A stretch of DNA of 16,524 nucleotides. Origin: Oscillospiraceae bacterium (lineage in GTDB: Bacteria; Bacillota; Clostridia; Oscillospirales; Acutalibacteraceae). This document shows, one piece after another, positions 6,004 through 13,075 of this stretch (positions within the stretch are counted from its first letter, which is position 1; each line of letters begins with the position of its first letter). The notes under the pieces were generated by a model. That model saw nothing but the letters and a program-made list of their open reading frames with translations, was not told the origin of the DNA and searched no databases. The position numbers and the translations under genes are program-made. Location of the stretch: NCBI GenBank assembly GCA_031262125.1, contig JAISII010000160.1, forward strand, positions 1-16,524, written 5' to 3'.

Positions 6004-7227
6004 TTAAAACATTATGGTTAATAAAAATCCGTACACAAAAAGCAGCAATGCCACAATCCCAAAAGACGAATTAATTCCGCCCGAGGTTTGCAACAGCGAA
6101 TCAAAATCCTCCCAAGCTTGTGCCTGTGTGGGTTGCTCTGTAGGGGGAGAGGGCTGTGCGTTTTCACTCTGTTCTTCTGGTTGTGCGTTTGCGGTTTCTG
6201 CTTCAAAAGTAATGCCCGCCTTGTCCATAAGCCCGTAAATTTTAGCCGCACAGTGGTTATAGTAACAGCGGTTTGCAATTGCACCGCAAATTGCCATAAT
6301 TGCAAGCCGCAGCAGCATACAAACGCTCGGCATAACAAAATAGAAAGCTTGCTGTTGCGTTAAATGTTCAAAGCTGTTTATAGACAAGCCTGAGTTTTTA
6401 AAAATTTCTAACGCTTCGGTATATATCGGCGAAGCCGAAAAAAGCATTTGCAGCCCCAACATAGCCACATAAAAAATAGTTAAAACCGTACCCAATTTAT
6501 ACATTTTGCGGTATAAAAAATACCCGCCCGAGAAGAAAAACGCAGCAAAATTGAACTTTGTTTTGCCAAAGGCTTTAATCCGTTTAAAAACTTCTAAATA
6601 GTACAATATGTTTGTTTTAACATACTTTGCCATATCGCCCATAGTAATAAATTTTAGCGGAATTGCATCGGGTTGCGGGGGCATTTGGCTGTTTGAAAAG
6701 TTTGTATCTTTTTGCCCAGACTCAGTTGGTTCATAATAGTCGTGAATATGTTCTTTTGTTACGTCGTTTATAGGTTCGTCGTCAACTGCAAAATTAAAAA
6801 ACGGGTTAAACCCACCTGCAAAGCCCCCAAAACCGCCATTTTGCGGTGTACCGTTTTTTTCGGTATCCTCGTTTGCGTTTTTATTGTCATTGGGCACAGT
6901 GGGTCTGCCATATACAAACGGCTGCCCTTGCGGTGCAGCAGGGTTGCTCATTTTACGCCCGCATTTTTGGCATTCGGCAGCATTTGGGCGGTTTGGTGTG
7001 CCGCATTTGTTGCAAAAGCTCCAATTCAGCTCTCCGCTGCGTACTTTCTCACGCAGAAAATCTTCATAAACAAAACCGTCCTTGTGTTTGCTTTCAAAAA
7101 CGCAGGCGTTGTTAGCCTCATAGCACTCACGGTGCTGGGGCGTGCCGCAGTCGGGGCAAACTACTATATCGTCGTCTTGTTCAAAAATTTTGCCGCAGGC
7201 TTCGCATTTAAGGTCGGTATAATCCAT
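6004..7227 (-). CDS. Zinc-ribbon (prokaryotic RING-like) and DUF2628-like membrane protein
   Basis: A 407-residue protein of unknown function. The N-terminus has a RING-like zinc finger (Cys8, Cys11, Cys24, Cys27, His32, Cys35). A second zinc ribbon follows (Cys72, Cys75, Cys86, Cys89, in CNKCG and CQKCG). Next comes a Gly/Asn/Pro-rich disordered linker to about residue 190. The FFFSGGYFLYRKMYKLG stretch (230-246) is characteristic of DUF2628 membrane proteins, with hydrophobic segments near 247-263 and 297-318. A Gln/Pro/Glu-rich stretch and a last hydrophobic segment (388-405) end the protein. The ATG at 7227 has GAGG 7 nt upstream and a consensus promoter at 7256-7284. The gene precedes galU, which could hint at an envelope role, but that is weak. 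Confidence 0.8.
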   Translation of the reverse strand: MDYTDLKCEACGKIFEQDDDIVVCPDCGTPQHRECYEANNACVFESKHKDGFVYEDFLREKVRSGELNWSFCNKCGTPNRPNAAECQKCGRKMSNPAAPQGQPFVYGRPTVPNDNKNANEDTEKNGTPQNGGFGGFAGGFNPFFNFAVDDEPINDVTKEHIHDYYEPTESGQKDTNFSNSQMPPQPDAIPLKFITMGDMAKYVKTNILYYLEVFKRIKAFGKTKFNFAAFFFSGGYFLYRKMYKLGTVLTIFYVAMLGLQMLFSASPIYTEALEIFKNSGLSINSFEHLTQQQAFYFVMPSVCMLLRLAIMAICGAIANRCYYNHCAAKIYGLMDKAGITFEAETANAQPEEQSENAQPSPPTEQPTQAQAWEDFDSLLQTSGGINSSFGIVALLLFVYGFLLTIMF

Positions 7228-7255
7228 TTGTTACCTCATTATTTTTATTAATGTT

Positions 7256-7284
7256 ATTATACCAATAAATTCTCACTTTTGCAA
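7256..7284 (-). promoter_or_regulatory. Sigma-A promoter of the zinc-ribbon/galU operon
   Basis: On the minus strand TTGCAA (7284-7279), a 17-nt spacer and a perfect TATAAT (7261-7256). Its -35 box lies only 2 bp from the -35 box of the divergent prfB promoter. Confidence 0.75.
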
Positions 7285-7286
7285 CC

Positions 7287-7315
7287 TTTACATTTTTTTG
7301 TTTATATGTTATATT
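7287..7315 (+). promoter_or_regulatory. Sigma-A promoter of prfB
   Basis: TTTACA (7287-7292), a 17-nt spacer and TATATT (7310-7315). It gives a leader of about 165 nt before the prfB ATG, and that leader contains the palindromic element at 7411-7457. It is arranged back to back with the minus-strand promoter. Confidence 0.65.
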
Positions 7316-7410
7316 TAAGGGTACAGTATACAATCATCACTACAAAGCAAATTCTCTTACCTCTTTAGTCAATATCTTAATTTCAACAAGTTTCGGTGAG
7401 AGAAAATATT

Positions 7411-7457
7411 CCCCTCCGAGGAGGGGTGGCAAGGCGACAGCCTTGACGGGGTGGTTA
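7411..7457. repeat. GC-rich palindromic element (REP/MITE-like) in the prfB leader
   Basis: CCCCTCC (7411-7417) pairs with GGAGGGG (7420-7426), in practice a 6-bp stem with a CGAG loop. A second hairpin follows, CAAGGC (7430-7435) with GCCTTG (7440-7445). The GGGTGGC and GACGGGGTGGTT stretches around it resemble palindromic intergenic repeats I know from other bacterial genomes. It is much richer in GC than the flanking AT-rich spacer. Only one copy lies in this window. Confidence 0.5.
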
Positions 7458-7488
7458 GCATACAAATATTATCAAAAGGAATATAAAA

Positions 7489-8607
7489 ATGGTTCAGTTT
7501 GAAGAGCTTAAGCTTTTTTTAGAAGGCTATAAACCCGAGATTGACGGTTTGGAAGAAGCCATAGGCGTAAAAGCGATGGAAAGCGAGATACAACAGCTTG
7601 AAAACCGTGCTGCCGAGCCGGGCTTTTGGGATGATTTAGAAAACTCGCAAAAGGTTTTGCAACGCACAAGCAGCCTTAAAGGCAAGCTTGAAAAATTTAA
7701 TAAGCTAAAAGAATCATACGACAACACAATTACGCTGATAGAGCTTGCAAACGAGGAAGAGGACGAAACTCTTTTAGACGAAGTTAAAGCAGATGTAGAC
7801 AGTGTTGTAAAAGAGCTTGAAAACCAGCGTCTGCAAACATTGTTGACAGGCGAGTATGACAAAAACAATGCAATTTTGTCTTTCCATGCGGGTTCGGGCG
7901 GTACCGAGGCACAAGACTGGGCAGAAATGCTCTACCGTATGTATACCCGTTGGGCAGCGGCGCACAATTTTAATTTAAAAGAAATTGACTACCTTGACGG
8001 CGACGAAGCCGGGCTTAAAAGTGCCGTGTTGCTTGTAGAGGGCGAAAATGCCTACGGCTATTTAAAAAGCGAGGCAGGTGTGCATCGGCTGGTGCGTGTT
8101 TCGCCTTTTGACAGTGCGGGGCGTCGCCATACAAGCTTTGCATCCTTAGAGGTTATGCCCGAAATCGACAACGATATTAAGCTGGATATCCCACCCGATG
8201 ATATTAAAATGGACGTTTACCGTGCGAGTGGTGCAGGCGGGCAAAAGGTTAACAAAACCTCGTCGGCGGTGCGGCTTACGCATATTCCAACAGGTATTGT
8301 TGTTGCCTCACAGGTTGAGCGTAGCCAGTTCCAAAACCGTGATGTTGCGATGAAAATGCTTGTGTCTAAGCTTATGGAAATTAAAGAGCGTGAGCATCTT
8401 GATAAAATCGAGGACATTAAGGGAGTTCATAAAGAGATAACATGGGGCAGCCAAATACGCAGCTACGTTTTTATGCCCTATACAATGGTTAAGGACCATC
8501 GGACGAGTTTTGAAACCGGCAACGTAAACTCGGTTATGGACGGCGACCTTGACGGCTTTATTAACGCCTATTTAAAAGCTCAAAGCTTGGGCGAGCTGCA
8601 AGGCTAA
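7489..8607 (+). CDS. prfB: Peptide chain release factor 2 (RF2), continuous reading frame
   Basis: A 372-residue class-I release factor. The SPF tripeptide (205-207), which reads UGA and UAA stops in RF2, is inside VRVSPFDSAGRRHTSF. The GGQ motif (250-252), which triggers peptide release in the ribosome, lies in SGAGGQKVNK. The N-terminal coiled-coil domain ends near PGFWDD (44-49), and the C-terminal WGSQIRSYV region is complete. Many prfB genes need a +1 frameshift at an in-frame UGA around codon 25; here codons 1-50 are open and no UGA interrupts them, so this gene lacks that autoregulation. AAAAGGA lies 8 nt before the ATG. It probably leads a four-gene operon through the helicase loader. 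Confidence 0.96.
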   Translation: MVQFEELKLFLEGYKPEIDGLEEAIGVKAMESEIQQLENRAAEPGFWDDLENSQKVLQRTSSLKGKLEKFNKLKESYDNTITLIELANEEEDETLLDEVKADVDSVVKELENQRLQTLLTGEYDKNNAILSFHAGSGGTEAQDWAEMLYRMYTRWAAAHNFNLKEIDYLDGDEAGLKSAVLLVEGENAYGYLKSEAGVHRLVRVSPFDSAGRRHTSFASLEVMPEIDNDIKLDIPPDDIKMDVYRASGAGGQKVNKTSSAVRLTHIPTGIVVASQVERSQFQNRDVAMKMLVSKLMEIKEREHLDKIEDIKGVHKEITWGSQIRSYVFMPYTMVKDHRTSFETGNVNSVMDGDLDGFINAYLKAQSLGELQG

Positions 8608-8657
8608 GCTTAATAAAAAACTTTTTAAAATTATTCACCCGAAAAGAGATTAATACT

Positions 8658-9881
8658 ATGAACAAAAAATATCTTGTGCTGCTGTGCGACGGTATGTCTG
8701 ACGAGCCGCTGCAGCAGCTTAACGGCAAAACCCCAATGCAAGCTGCACACAAACCCAATATGGATACGCTGGCAAAAGCGTCCGTAATAGGGCTATGCAA
8801 AACTGTAGCCGATGGCTTAAAACCCGGCAGCGACGTTGCAAACCTTTCGGTTTTGGGCTACGACCCAACAACCTGCTACTCCGGGCGTTCTCCGCTGGAG
8901 GCAGTAAGTATTGGCATAAATCTATCCGATGAAGAAATAACCTTCCGCTGCAATTTGGTAACTTTGTCTGACGAAGATGATTTTTCTCATAAAACAATGT
9001 GCGATTACAGCGGCGGCGATATTTCTACAGCCGATGCAAAGGTGCTTATTGAATATTTGCAGCAGCAGCTGGACGATGAGATTTTTGCCTTTTACCCCGG
9101 TGTTGCTTACCGTCATTGTGTGGTTAGCTCTTTAAAAACATTCTCCCCAAACGACAAAATTTTAACGCTGACCCCGCCGCACGACATTTCGGGGCGGGTG
9201 ATAGCAGACTATTTGCCAAAAGGCGAAAACTCTGCAAAAATTCTTGACCTCACACTAAAAGCCCACAAGCTTTTAAGCGAGCATCCGCTAAACAAAGCAA
9301 GGGAGAACAAGGGTCTGTTACCTGCGAACTCGATTTGGCTGTGGGGTGCGGGCACAAAGCCGCAATTGCCCGATTTTTATGAAAAATTCGGCAAAAAAGG
9401 CAGTGTAATTTCGGCTGTGGATTTGTTAAAAGGCATTGCAATTTGTGCAGGGATGACGAGTGTTGACGTGCCCGGAGCAACGGGTTATATAGACACCGAC
9501 TTTGCAGGCAAAGCAAACGCCGCAATTGCCGAATTTGAGCGTGGGCAAGACCTTGTTTATGTTCATATCGAAGCCCCCGATGAGTGCGGACACCGTGGAG
9601 AAATCGAAAACAAAGTCAAAGCAATCGAGCTGATTGACGAACGTGTGCTTGCACCAATGCTGCAATATTTGCAAAGCTCGGGCGAATTTAAAATACTAAT
9701 TTGCCCCGACCATCCAACGCCGCTTGCAATAAAAACGCATACGTCCAAACCCGTGCCGTTTTTAATGTACGACAGCACTGCTGCCGCAAAAGGCTGCGAT
9801 ATTTTTTCGGAAGCTTCCGCCCAAAGCACGGGCAACTATATTCCGCAGGGCTATATGCTAATGCAAGAACTTTTAAAATAA
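8658..9881 (+). CDS. Cofactor-independent phosphoglycerate mutase, archaeal (ApgM) type
   Basis: A 407-residue alkaline phosphatase-superfamily enzyme of the ApgM/COG3635 group, which interconverts 3- and 2-phosphoglycerate. Metal ligands and nucleophile are visible: Asp11 (CDGM), Ser58 in GSDVAN (the phospho-accepting serine), Asp308 and His312 (PDECGH), Asp351-His352 (CPDHPTP) and His361 (KTH). Related proteins in some bacteria have been annotated as homoserine kinases, so a role in threonine synthesis cannot be ruled out from sequence. No threonine gene is nearby. The ribosome site (AAAGAGA) is modest. It lies 50 nt after prfB and 27 nt before the DnaD gene on the same strand. Confidence 0.88.
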   Translation: MNKKYLVLLCDGMSDEPLQQLNGKTPMQAAHKPNMDTLAKASVIGLCKTVADGLKPGSDVANLSVLGYDPTTCYSGRSPLEAVSIGINLSDEEITFRCNLVTLSDEDDFSHKTMCDYSGGDISTADAKVLIEYLQQQLDDEIFAFYPGVAYRHCVVSSLKTFSPNDKILTLTPPHDISGRVIADYLPKGENSAKILDLTLKAHKLLSEHPLNKARENKGLLPANSIWLWGAGTKPQLPDFYEKFGKKGSVISAVDLLKGIAICAGMTSVDVPGATGYIDTDFAGKANAAIAEFERGQDLVYVHIEAPDECGHRGEIENKVKAIELIDERVLAPMLQYLQSSGEFKILICPDHPTPLAIKTHTSKPVPFLMYDSTAAAKGCDIFSEASAQSTGNYIPQGYMLMQELLK

Positions 9882-9908
9882 CCCTTTTTAAAAGAGAGAA
9901 AAACAAAA

Positions 9909-11009
9909 ATGTCTATTAAAATAAATTTAGGTAATTGGTCTTCTGTTTTTGCAGTGCCGTCGGCAGTGGTCGATACCGCTCTAAAATTTGCAAGTGCATA
10001 CCAGCTAAAGGTTTTGCTCTATGTCTTGCGTAATAACGACCACGAGCTTACATACGACCTTATAGCCGCCGAGCTTTCAATTTTGCCCGACGATGTTAAA
10101 GATTCGGTGAAATTTTGGGTTGACCGTGGAATTTTTTGCTGCGAAAATGAAGAGCTTCTGCCCGGCAAAGCCACGGCAAACAAAACGCCTGCTTTACAAA
10201 ACAATACGGCAACACAAACAAAAAATGCCGAATTTGCAAATATTCAAGCTCCGCAAGCTTCGGGGCAACCGGCAGCTGCGGCAAAACCACGCACAACCGT
10301 GGTGCAAAAGCCCGACTCTTTGTTTGTTGCCGAAAAACTAAAAACCGACGCCGCCCTGCGTGATGTAATTCAGGATGCCGAAATTATACTTTCCAAACCA
10401 TTAACCCCGGGCGATGTTGCAACGCTGGTTATGCTTAACTATACCTTTGGGCTGCCCTGCGAGGTTATTATAATGCTGATACAATATTGCAAAGATGTTG
10501 GGCACAGCAATATGAAGTATGTTGAGCGTATTGGTGCCGAATGGTCAGACGAAGGTATAGATTCTATAGAAGCAGCCGAATTGAAAACCGAGAGTATGAA
10601 GTCCAGCAACTCGGCGTGGAGCAAAATTTCCCGCTTGTTCGGGGTTAGCAATATTGGCTACCCAACGGCGGCACAGCTCAGCTTTGCACAGCGTTGGCAG
10701 GTAGAAATCGTACTGCCCGACGAACTGTTTAAAGAAGCGTACGAGCGTTGCGTCGATACCCACGGCAAATATAACCTAAAATACATTAACGGCATTTTAA
10801 ACAATTGGGCATCGCAAAACATTAAAAACCTAAACGAGCTTTATGAGTTTGAAGAACAAATGCTGATAAAAAAAGAGGCTGCAAAAACAAAAACTACCGC
10901 AGCGGCAAAAACAACTCGCACTGCAAAAAACGGCAAAAAAAACCGTGAGCTTTCGGAAGTTTCGCTTGATGTGGCAGCACTAAGCAAAAAAGATATTTTA
11001 GATGACTAA
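9909..11009 (+). CDS. DnaD-domain replication protein
   Basis: A 366-residue protein with an N-terminal winged-helix-like domain (about 1-85), an Ala/Gln/Pro linker (86-135), and two DnaD/DnaB_2-type helical modules. The first is around 137-225. The second is around 255-310, with the family pattern Y-I-N-G-I-L-x-N-W (292-300). A Lys/Ala/Thr-rich tail ends it. DnaD/DnaB proteins remodel DNA at the origin or at stalled forks and help load the replicative helicase. It lies 30 nt before a DnaC/DnaI-like ATPase, which fits that role. Its size and double module recall B. subtilis DnaB as well as DnaD, so I give no symbol. AAAGAGAG precedes the ATG. Confidence 0.88.
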   Translation: MSIKINLGNWSSVFAVPSAVVDTALKFASAYQLKVLLYVLRNNDHELTYDLIAAELSILPDDVKDSVKFWVDRGIFCCENEELLPGKATANKTPALQNNTATQTKNAEFANIQAPQASGQPAAAAKPRTTVVQKPDSLFVAEKLKTDAALRDVIQDAEIILSKPLTPGDVATLVMLNYTFGLPCEVIIMLIQYCKDVGHSNMKYVERIGAEWSDEGIDSIEAAELKTESMKSSNSAWSKISRLFGVSNIGYPTAAQLSFAQRWQVEIVLPDELFKEAYERCVDTHGKYNLKYINGILNNWASQNIKNLNELYEFEEQMLIKKEAAKTKTTAAAKTTRTAKNGKKNRELSEVSLDVAALSKKDILDD

Positions 11010-11039
11010 TAATAACTTCAACAATAACAAGAGGGTAAT

Positions 11040-12035
11040 ATGTTCAGTAAACAAATAACGCAAAAAGCACGAGAAGAGCTATCTAAACGCAAAACAAAGG
11101 CACTTTTGGCTGCCGAGAATAAGTGCACCGAAATTTTTTCAAAATACCCCCGTGCGGAGGAAATCGGCACCGAGCTTAACACCATAGGGGTGCAGACCGC
11201 AAAGGTTGTGCTGGCGGGCGGAGATGTTGCAAATGAGCTTGAAAAACTGAGCGAAAAAAGCCTTGCCCTGCAAACGGAGCTTAAAGAACTGCTTACCTCG
11301 CACGGCTACCCGCAGGGTTATTTGGATGTACACTTTTTTTGCGAAAAATGCTGTGACACCGGTGCGTACGAATCGGACGACGGCACAAAAACCCTTGTTT
11401 GTGATTGCTATAAAAAACTGCTGTCGCAAATAGCCTATGATGAGCTGAACGCAGTTTCTCCGTTAAAACTGTCTACTTTTGAAACTTTCGATTTAAGCTA
11501 TTACTCGATGGATATTGACGAAGAAAAGTACGGCAAACAGTCGCCATATGTGCGTATGAGCAAAATTTTAGAGTTTTGCAAAAACTATGCACAAAACTTT
11601 AATTTGCACTCAAAAAGCTTGCTTTTGCGGGGCCCCACCGGGTTGGGCAAAACGCACCTTAGCCTTAGCATTGCAAACGAGCTTATAAAAAAAGGCTTTG
11701 GAGTGGTTTATGCTTCGGCACCTGCCATTTTGCAAAAGCTTGAGCGTGAGCATTTTTCAAACGGCAAAGCCGAAGCTCAAACGCTCAGCGGCTTAGAGGA
11801 ATGCGACCTGCTTATAATTGACGATTTGGGTACCGAGTTTGACACATCATACTCTAACGCAACGTTATATAATCTGTTTAACACCCGCATTTTAAAAAAC
11901 AAGCCCACCATAATCAACACAAACTGCACGCTGGAGGAACTTGCACAAACGTACTCCTCTCGGTTTGTTTCTCGGCTGGAGGGTTCGGCTGACAGACTTA
12001 ATTTTTACGGCGAAGACTTGCGTGGGAGGATTTGA
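11040..12035 (+). CDS. DnaC/DnaI-like helicase loader ATPase
   Basis: A 331-residue AAA+ protein. The N-terminal half is helical and carries a four-cysteine zinc site (Cys101, Cys104, Cys121, Cys123). The ATPase domain has Walker A GPTGLGKT (198-205), Walker B LLIIDD (257-262), sensor-I NTN (293-295) and conserved arginines in SSRFVSRLEG (Arg308, Arg312). It should load the replicative helicase together with the DnaD-type protein encoded just upstream; the pair makes a replication-initiation module. AGAGGG precedes the ATG at 11040. The last 32 codons are present again, diverged, at 14765-14863. No clear terminator follows; the next gene has its own promoter. Confidence 0.92.
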   Translation: MFSKQITQKAREELSKRKTKALLAAENKCTEIFSKYPRAEEIGTELNTIGVQTAKVVLAGGDVANELEKLSEKSLALQTELKELLTSHGYPQGYLDVHFFCEKCCDTGAYESDDGTKTLVCDCYKKLLSQIAYDELNAVSPLKLSTFETFDLSYYSMDIDEEKYGKQSPYVRMSKILEFCKNYAQNFNLHSKSLLLRGPTGLGKTHLSLSIANELIKKGFGVVYASAPAILQKLEREHFSNGKAEAQTLSGLEECDLLIIDDLGTEFDTSYSNATLYNLFNTRILKNKPTIINTNCTLEELAQTYSSRFVSRLEGSADRLNFYGEDLRGRI

Positions 12036-12073
12036 GAGCTGTTTTTTGTGTTTTTTACCTGAAACAAAAACTA

Positions 12074-12102
12074 TTGATTTTAATTTAAATATATCATATA
12101 CT
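12074..12102 (+). promoter_or_regulatory. Sigma-A promoter of the nucleotidyltransferase/HEPN pair
   Basis: TTGATT (12074-12079), a 17-nt spacer and TATACT (12097-12102), in an AT-rich spacer 50 nt before the nucleotidyltransferase start. It lets the pair be expressed independently of the replication genes. Confidence 0.7.
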
Positions 12103-12154
12103 ATAAATACATCACAAAAGTATATAAGAAAACTGAAAGGGGAGTGCCAAAAAC

Positions 12155-12478
12155 ATGAATAAGAAAGTTGAAAATGAATTGACTATGATAAAAGACAGCA
12201 TTCTGCAAACAGTGCCTGCAGAAGCAATTTATCTTTTTGGCTCATATGCCAAGGGCAACGCCAAAAAAGACAGTGATTTAGATATTTATGTTGTAATCCC
12301 TGATACGATTTTAGAGCATCCGTTAGATTTGGGTTTAGAAATCAGAATGAAGCTTTACAAGAGAAAAACAATGCCAATGGATTTGCTTATTGGTAAATCA
12401 AGTGTTTTTAATAACCGAAAAAACAGCTTAACTCTCGAAAACACTATCGCACAGGAGGGAATTAAAATTTATGGATAA
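12155..12478 (+). CDS. Minimal nucleotidyltransferase (MNT/MntA-like), likely antitoxin partner of HEPN
   Basis: A 107-residue protein with the polymerase-beta-type motif GS-x10-D-x-D (Gly29, Ser30, Asp41, Asp43, within LFGSYAKGNAKKDSDLDIYV) and a third acidic residue, Asp76 in MPMDLLIG. All catalytic carboxylates are therefore present. In characterised MntA/HepT pairs, MNT proteins AMPylate the HEPN toxin and inactivate it. Strong AGGGGAG-type ribosome site upstream of the ATG at 12155. The end of the gene overlaps the HEPN start by 8 nt, typical for a co-translated pair. Base use is more AT-rich than in the neighbouring replication genes, suggesting acquisition. A Tyr- or nucleotide-modifying role outside toxin-antitoxin biology is possible. 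Confidence 0.88.
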   Translation: MNKKVENELTMIKDSILQTVPAEAIYLFGSYAKGNAKKDSDLDIYVVIPDTILEHPLDLGLEIRMKLYKRKTMPMDLLIGKSSVFNNRKNSLTLENTIAQEGIKIYG

Positions 12479-12869
12479 AAAAACTGTTGTTGAATGGTTT
12501 AAGTTTGCAGACCAGGATGTTTTTGCTGTTAATCATTTATTAACCGCCTATCCGCAACCATATGAGATTATTTGTTATCATTGCCAGCAAGCCGCAGAAA
12601 AATATCTAAAGGGTTATTTAGTTTATAATGATATTAAGCCCCCTAAAATTCATGAGTTGGATACACTTTGTGAAATGTGCTCAAAAATCGATGATAAGTT
12701 CGATGATATTATTAAAGAGTGTCTTACCCTTACTGTTTATGGAGTTCAAGCACGTTACCCCTATGAAATTGAAATAGATGAATACCAAATGAAAAAAGCA
12801 GTAGAAGCTATGAATAAAATCAAAAATTTTGCTTTGCTTAAAGAAGTTTTAGAAACTGTATCAAAATAA
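12471..12869 (+). CDS. HEPN domain protein, partner of the nucleotidyltransferase
   Basis: A 132-residue all-helical HEPN protein (PF05168-like). The core stretch YHCQQAAEKYLKGYLV (36-51) and the HELDTLCEMC segment (61-70) are family hallmarks, and ARYPYEIE (94-101) is the usual ARYP element. The only arginine is Arg95, and no histidine follows within 4-6 residues, so the R-x4-6-H ribonuclease motif of active HepT toxins is absent. It may be a non-nuclease HEPN, or use other residues. AGGAGGG (12453-12459) gives a strong ribosome site inside the previous gene. A terminator hairpin follows at 12877. Confidence 0.87.
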   Translation: MDKKTVVEWFKFADQDVFAVNHLLTAYPQPYEIICYHCQQAAEKYLKGYLVYNDIKPPKIHELDTLCEMCSKIDDKFDDIIKECLTLTVYGVQARYPYEIEIDEYQMKKAVEAMNKIKNFALLKEVLETVSK

Positions 12870-12876
12870 TATATCA

Positions 12877-12912
12877 CAATCGGTATTAAGGCAGCTTAGT
12901 GCCGATTGTTTG
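12877..12912 (+). terminator. Terminator-like hairpin after the HEPN gene
   Basis: A 15-bp stem with two G-U pairs (ACAATCGG...CCGATTGT, 12877-12910) and a GCAG loop. The T run after it is short (TTT then GC), so it may be a weak terminator. The same hairpin with a GAGA loop recurs at 14621. Confidence 0.6.
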
Positions 12913-12993
12913 CTGCAATAGCATAAAAAATGTCAAATTATTACAAATTATAGTTAATTTGTTTGTTTAAAAAGTAGAAATTTTAGGTTATAT

Positions 12994-13022
12994 TTGATTT
13001 GTTCATATTCATATGTTAGAAT
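12994..13022 (+). promoter_or_regulatory. Sigma-A promoter of the zinc-ribbon membrane protein gene
   Basis: TTGATT (12994-12999), a 17-nt spacer and TAGAAT (13017-13022), about 50 nt before the ATG at 13076. The rest of the 12913-13075 spacer is AT-rich with no other feature seen. Confidence 0.6.
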
Positions 13023-13075
13023 ACAAAGCGAAATTCGTGAGAATCAATAATAATTAAAGAAAGAGGAAAAAAACA

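Noticed and set aside
7489..7640. An RF2 programmed frameshift site
   Set aside because: No in-frame UGA occurs in the first 50 codons, and the N-terminal domain is continuous in one frame.
12036..12073. A terminator right after the helicase loader
   Set aside because: Only A/T-rich words (GTTTTT, AAAAAC) could pair weakly. No convincing GC-containing stem is present.
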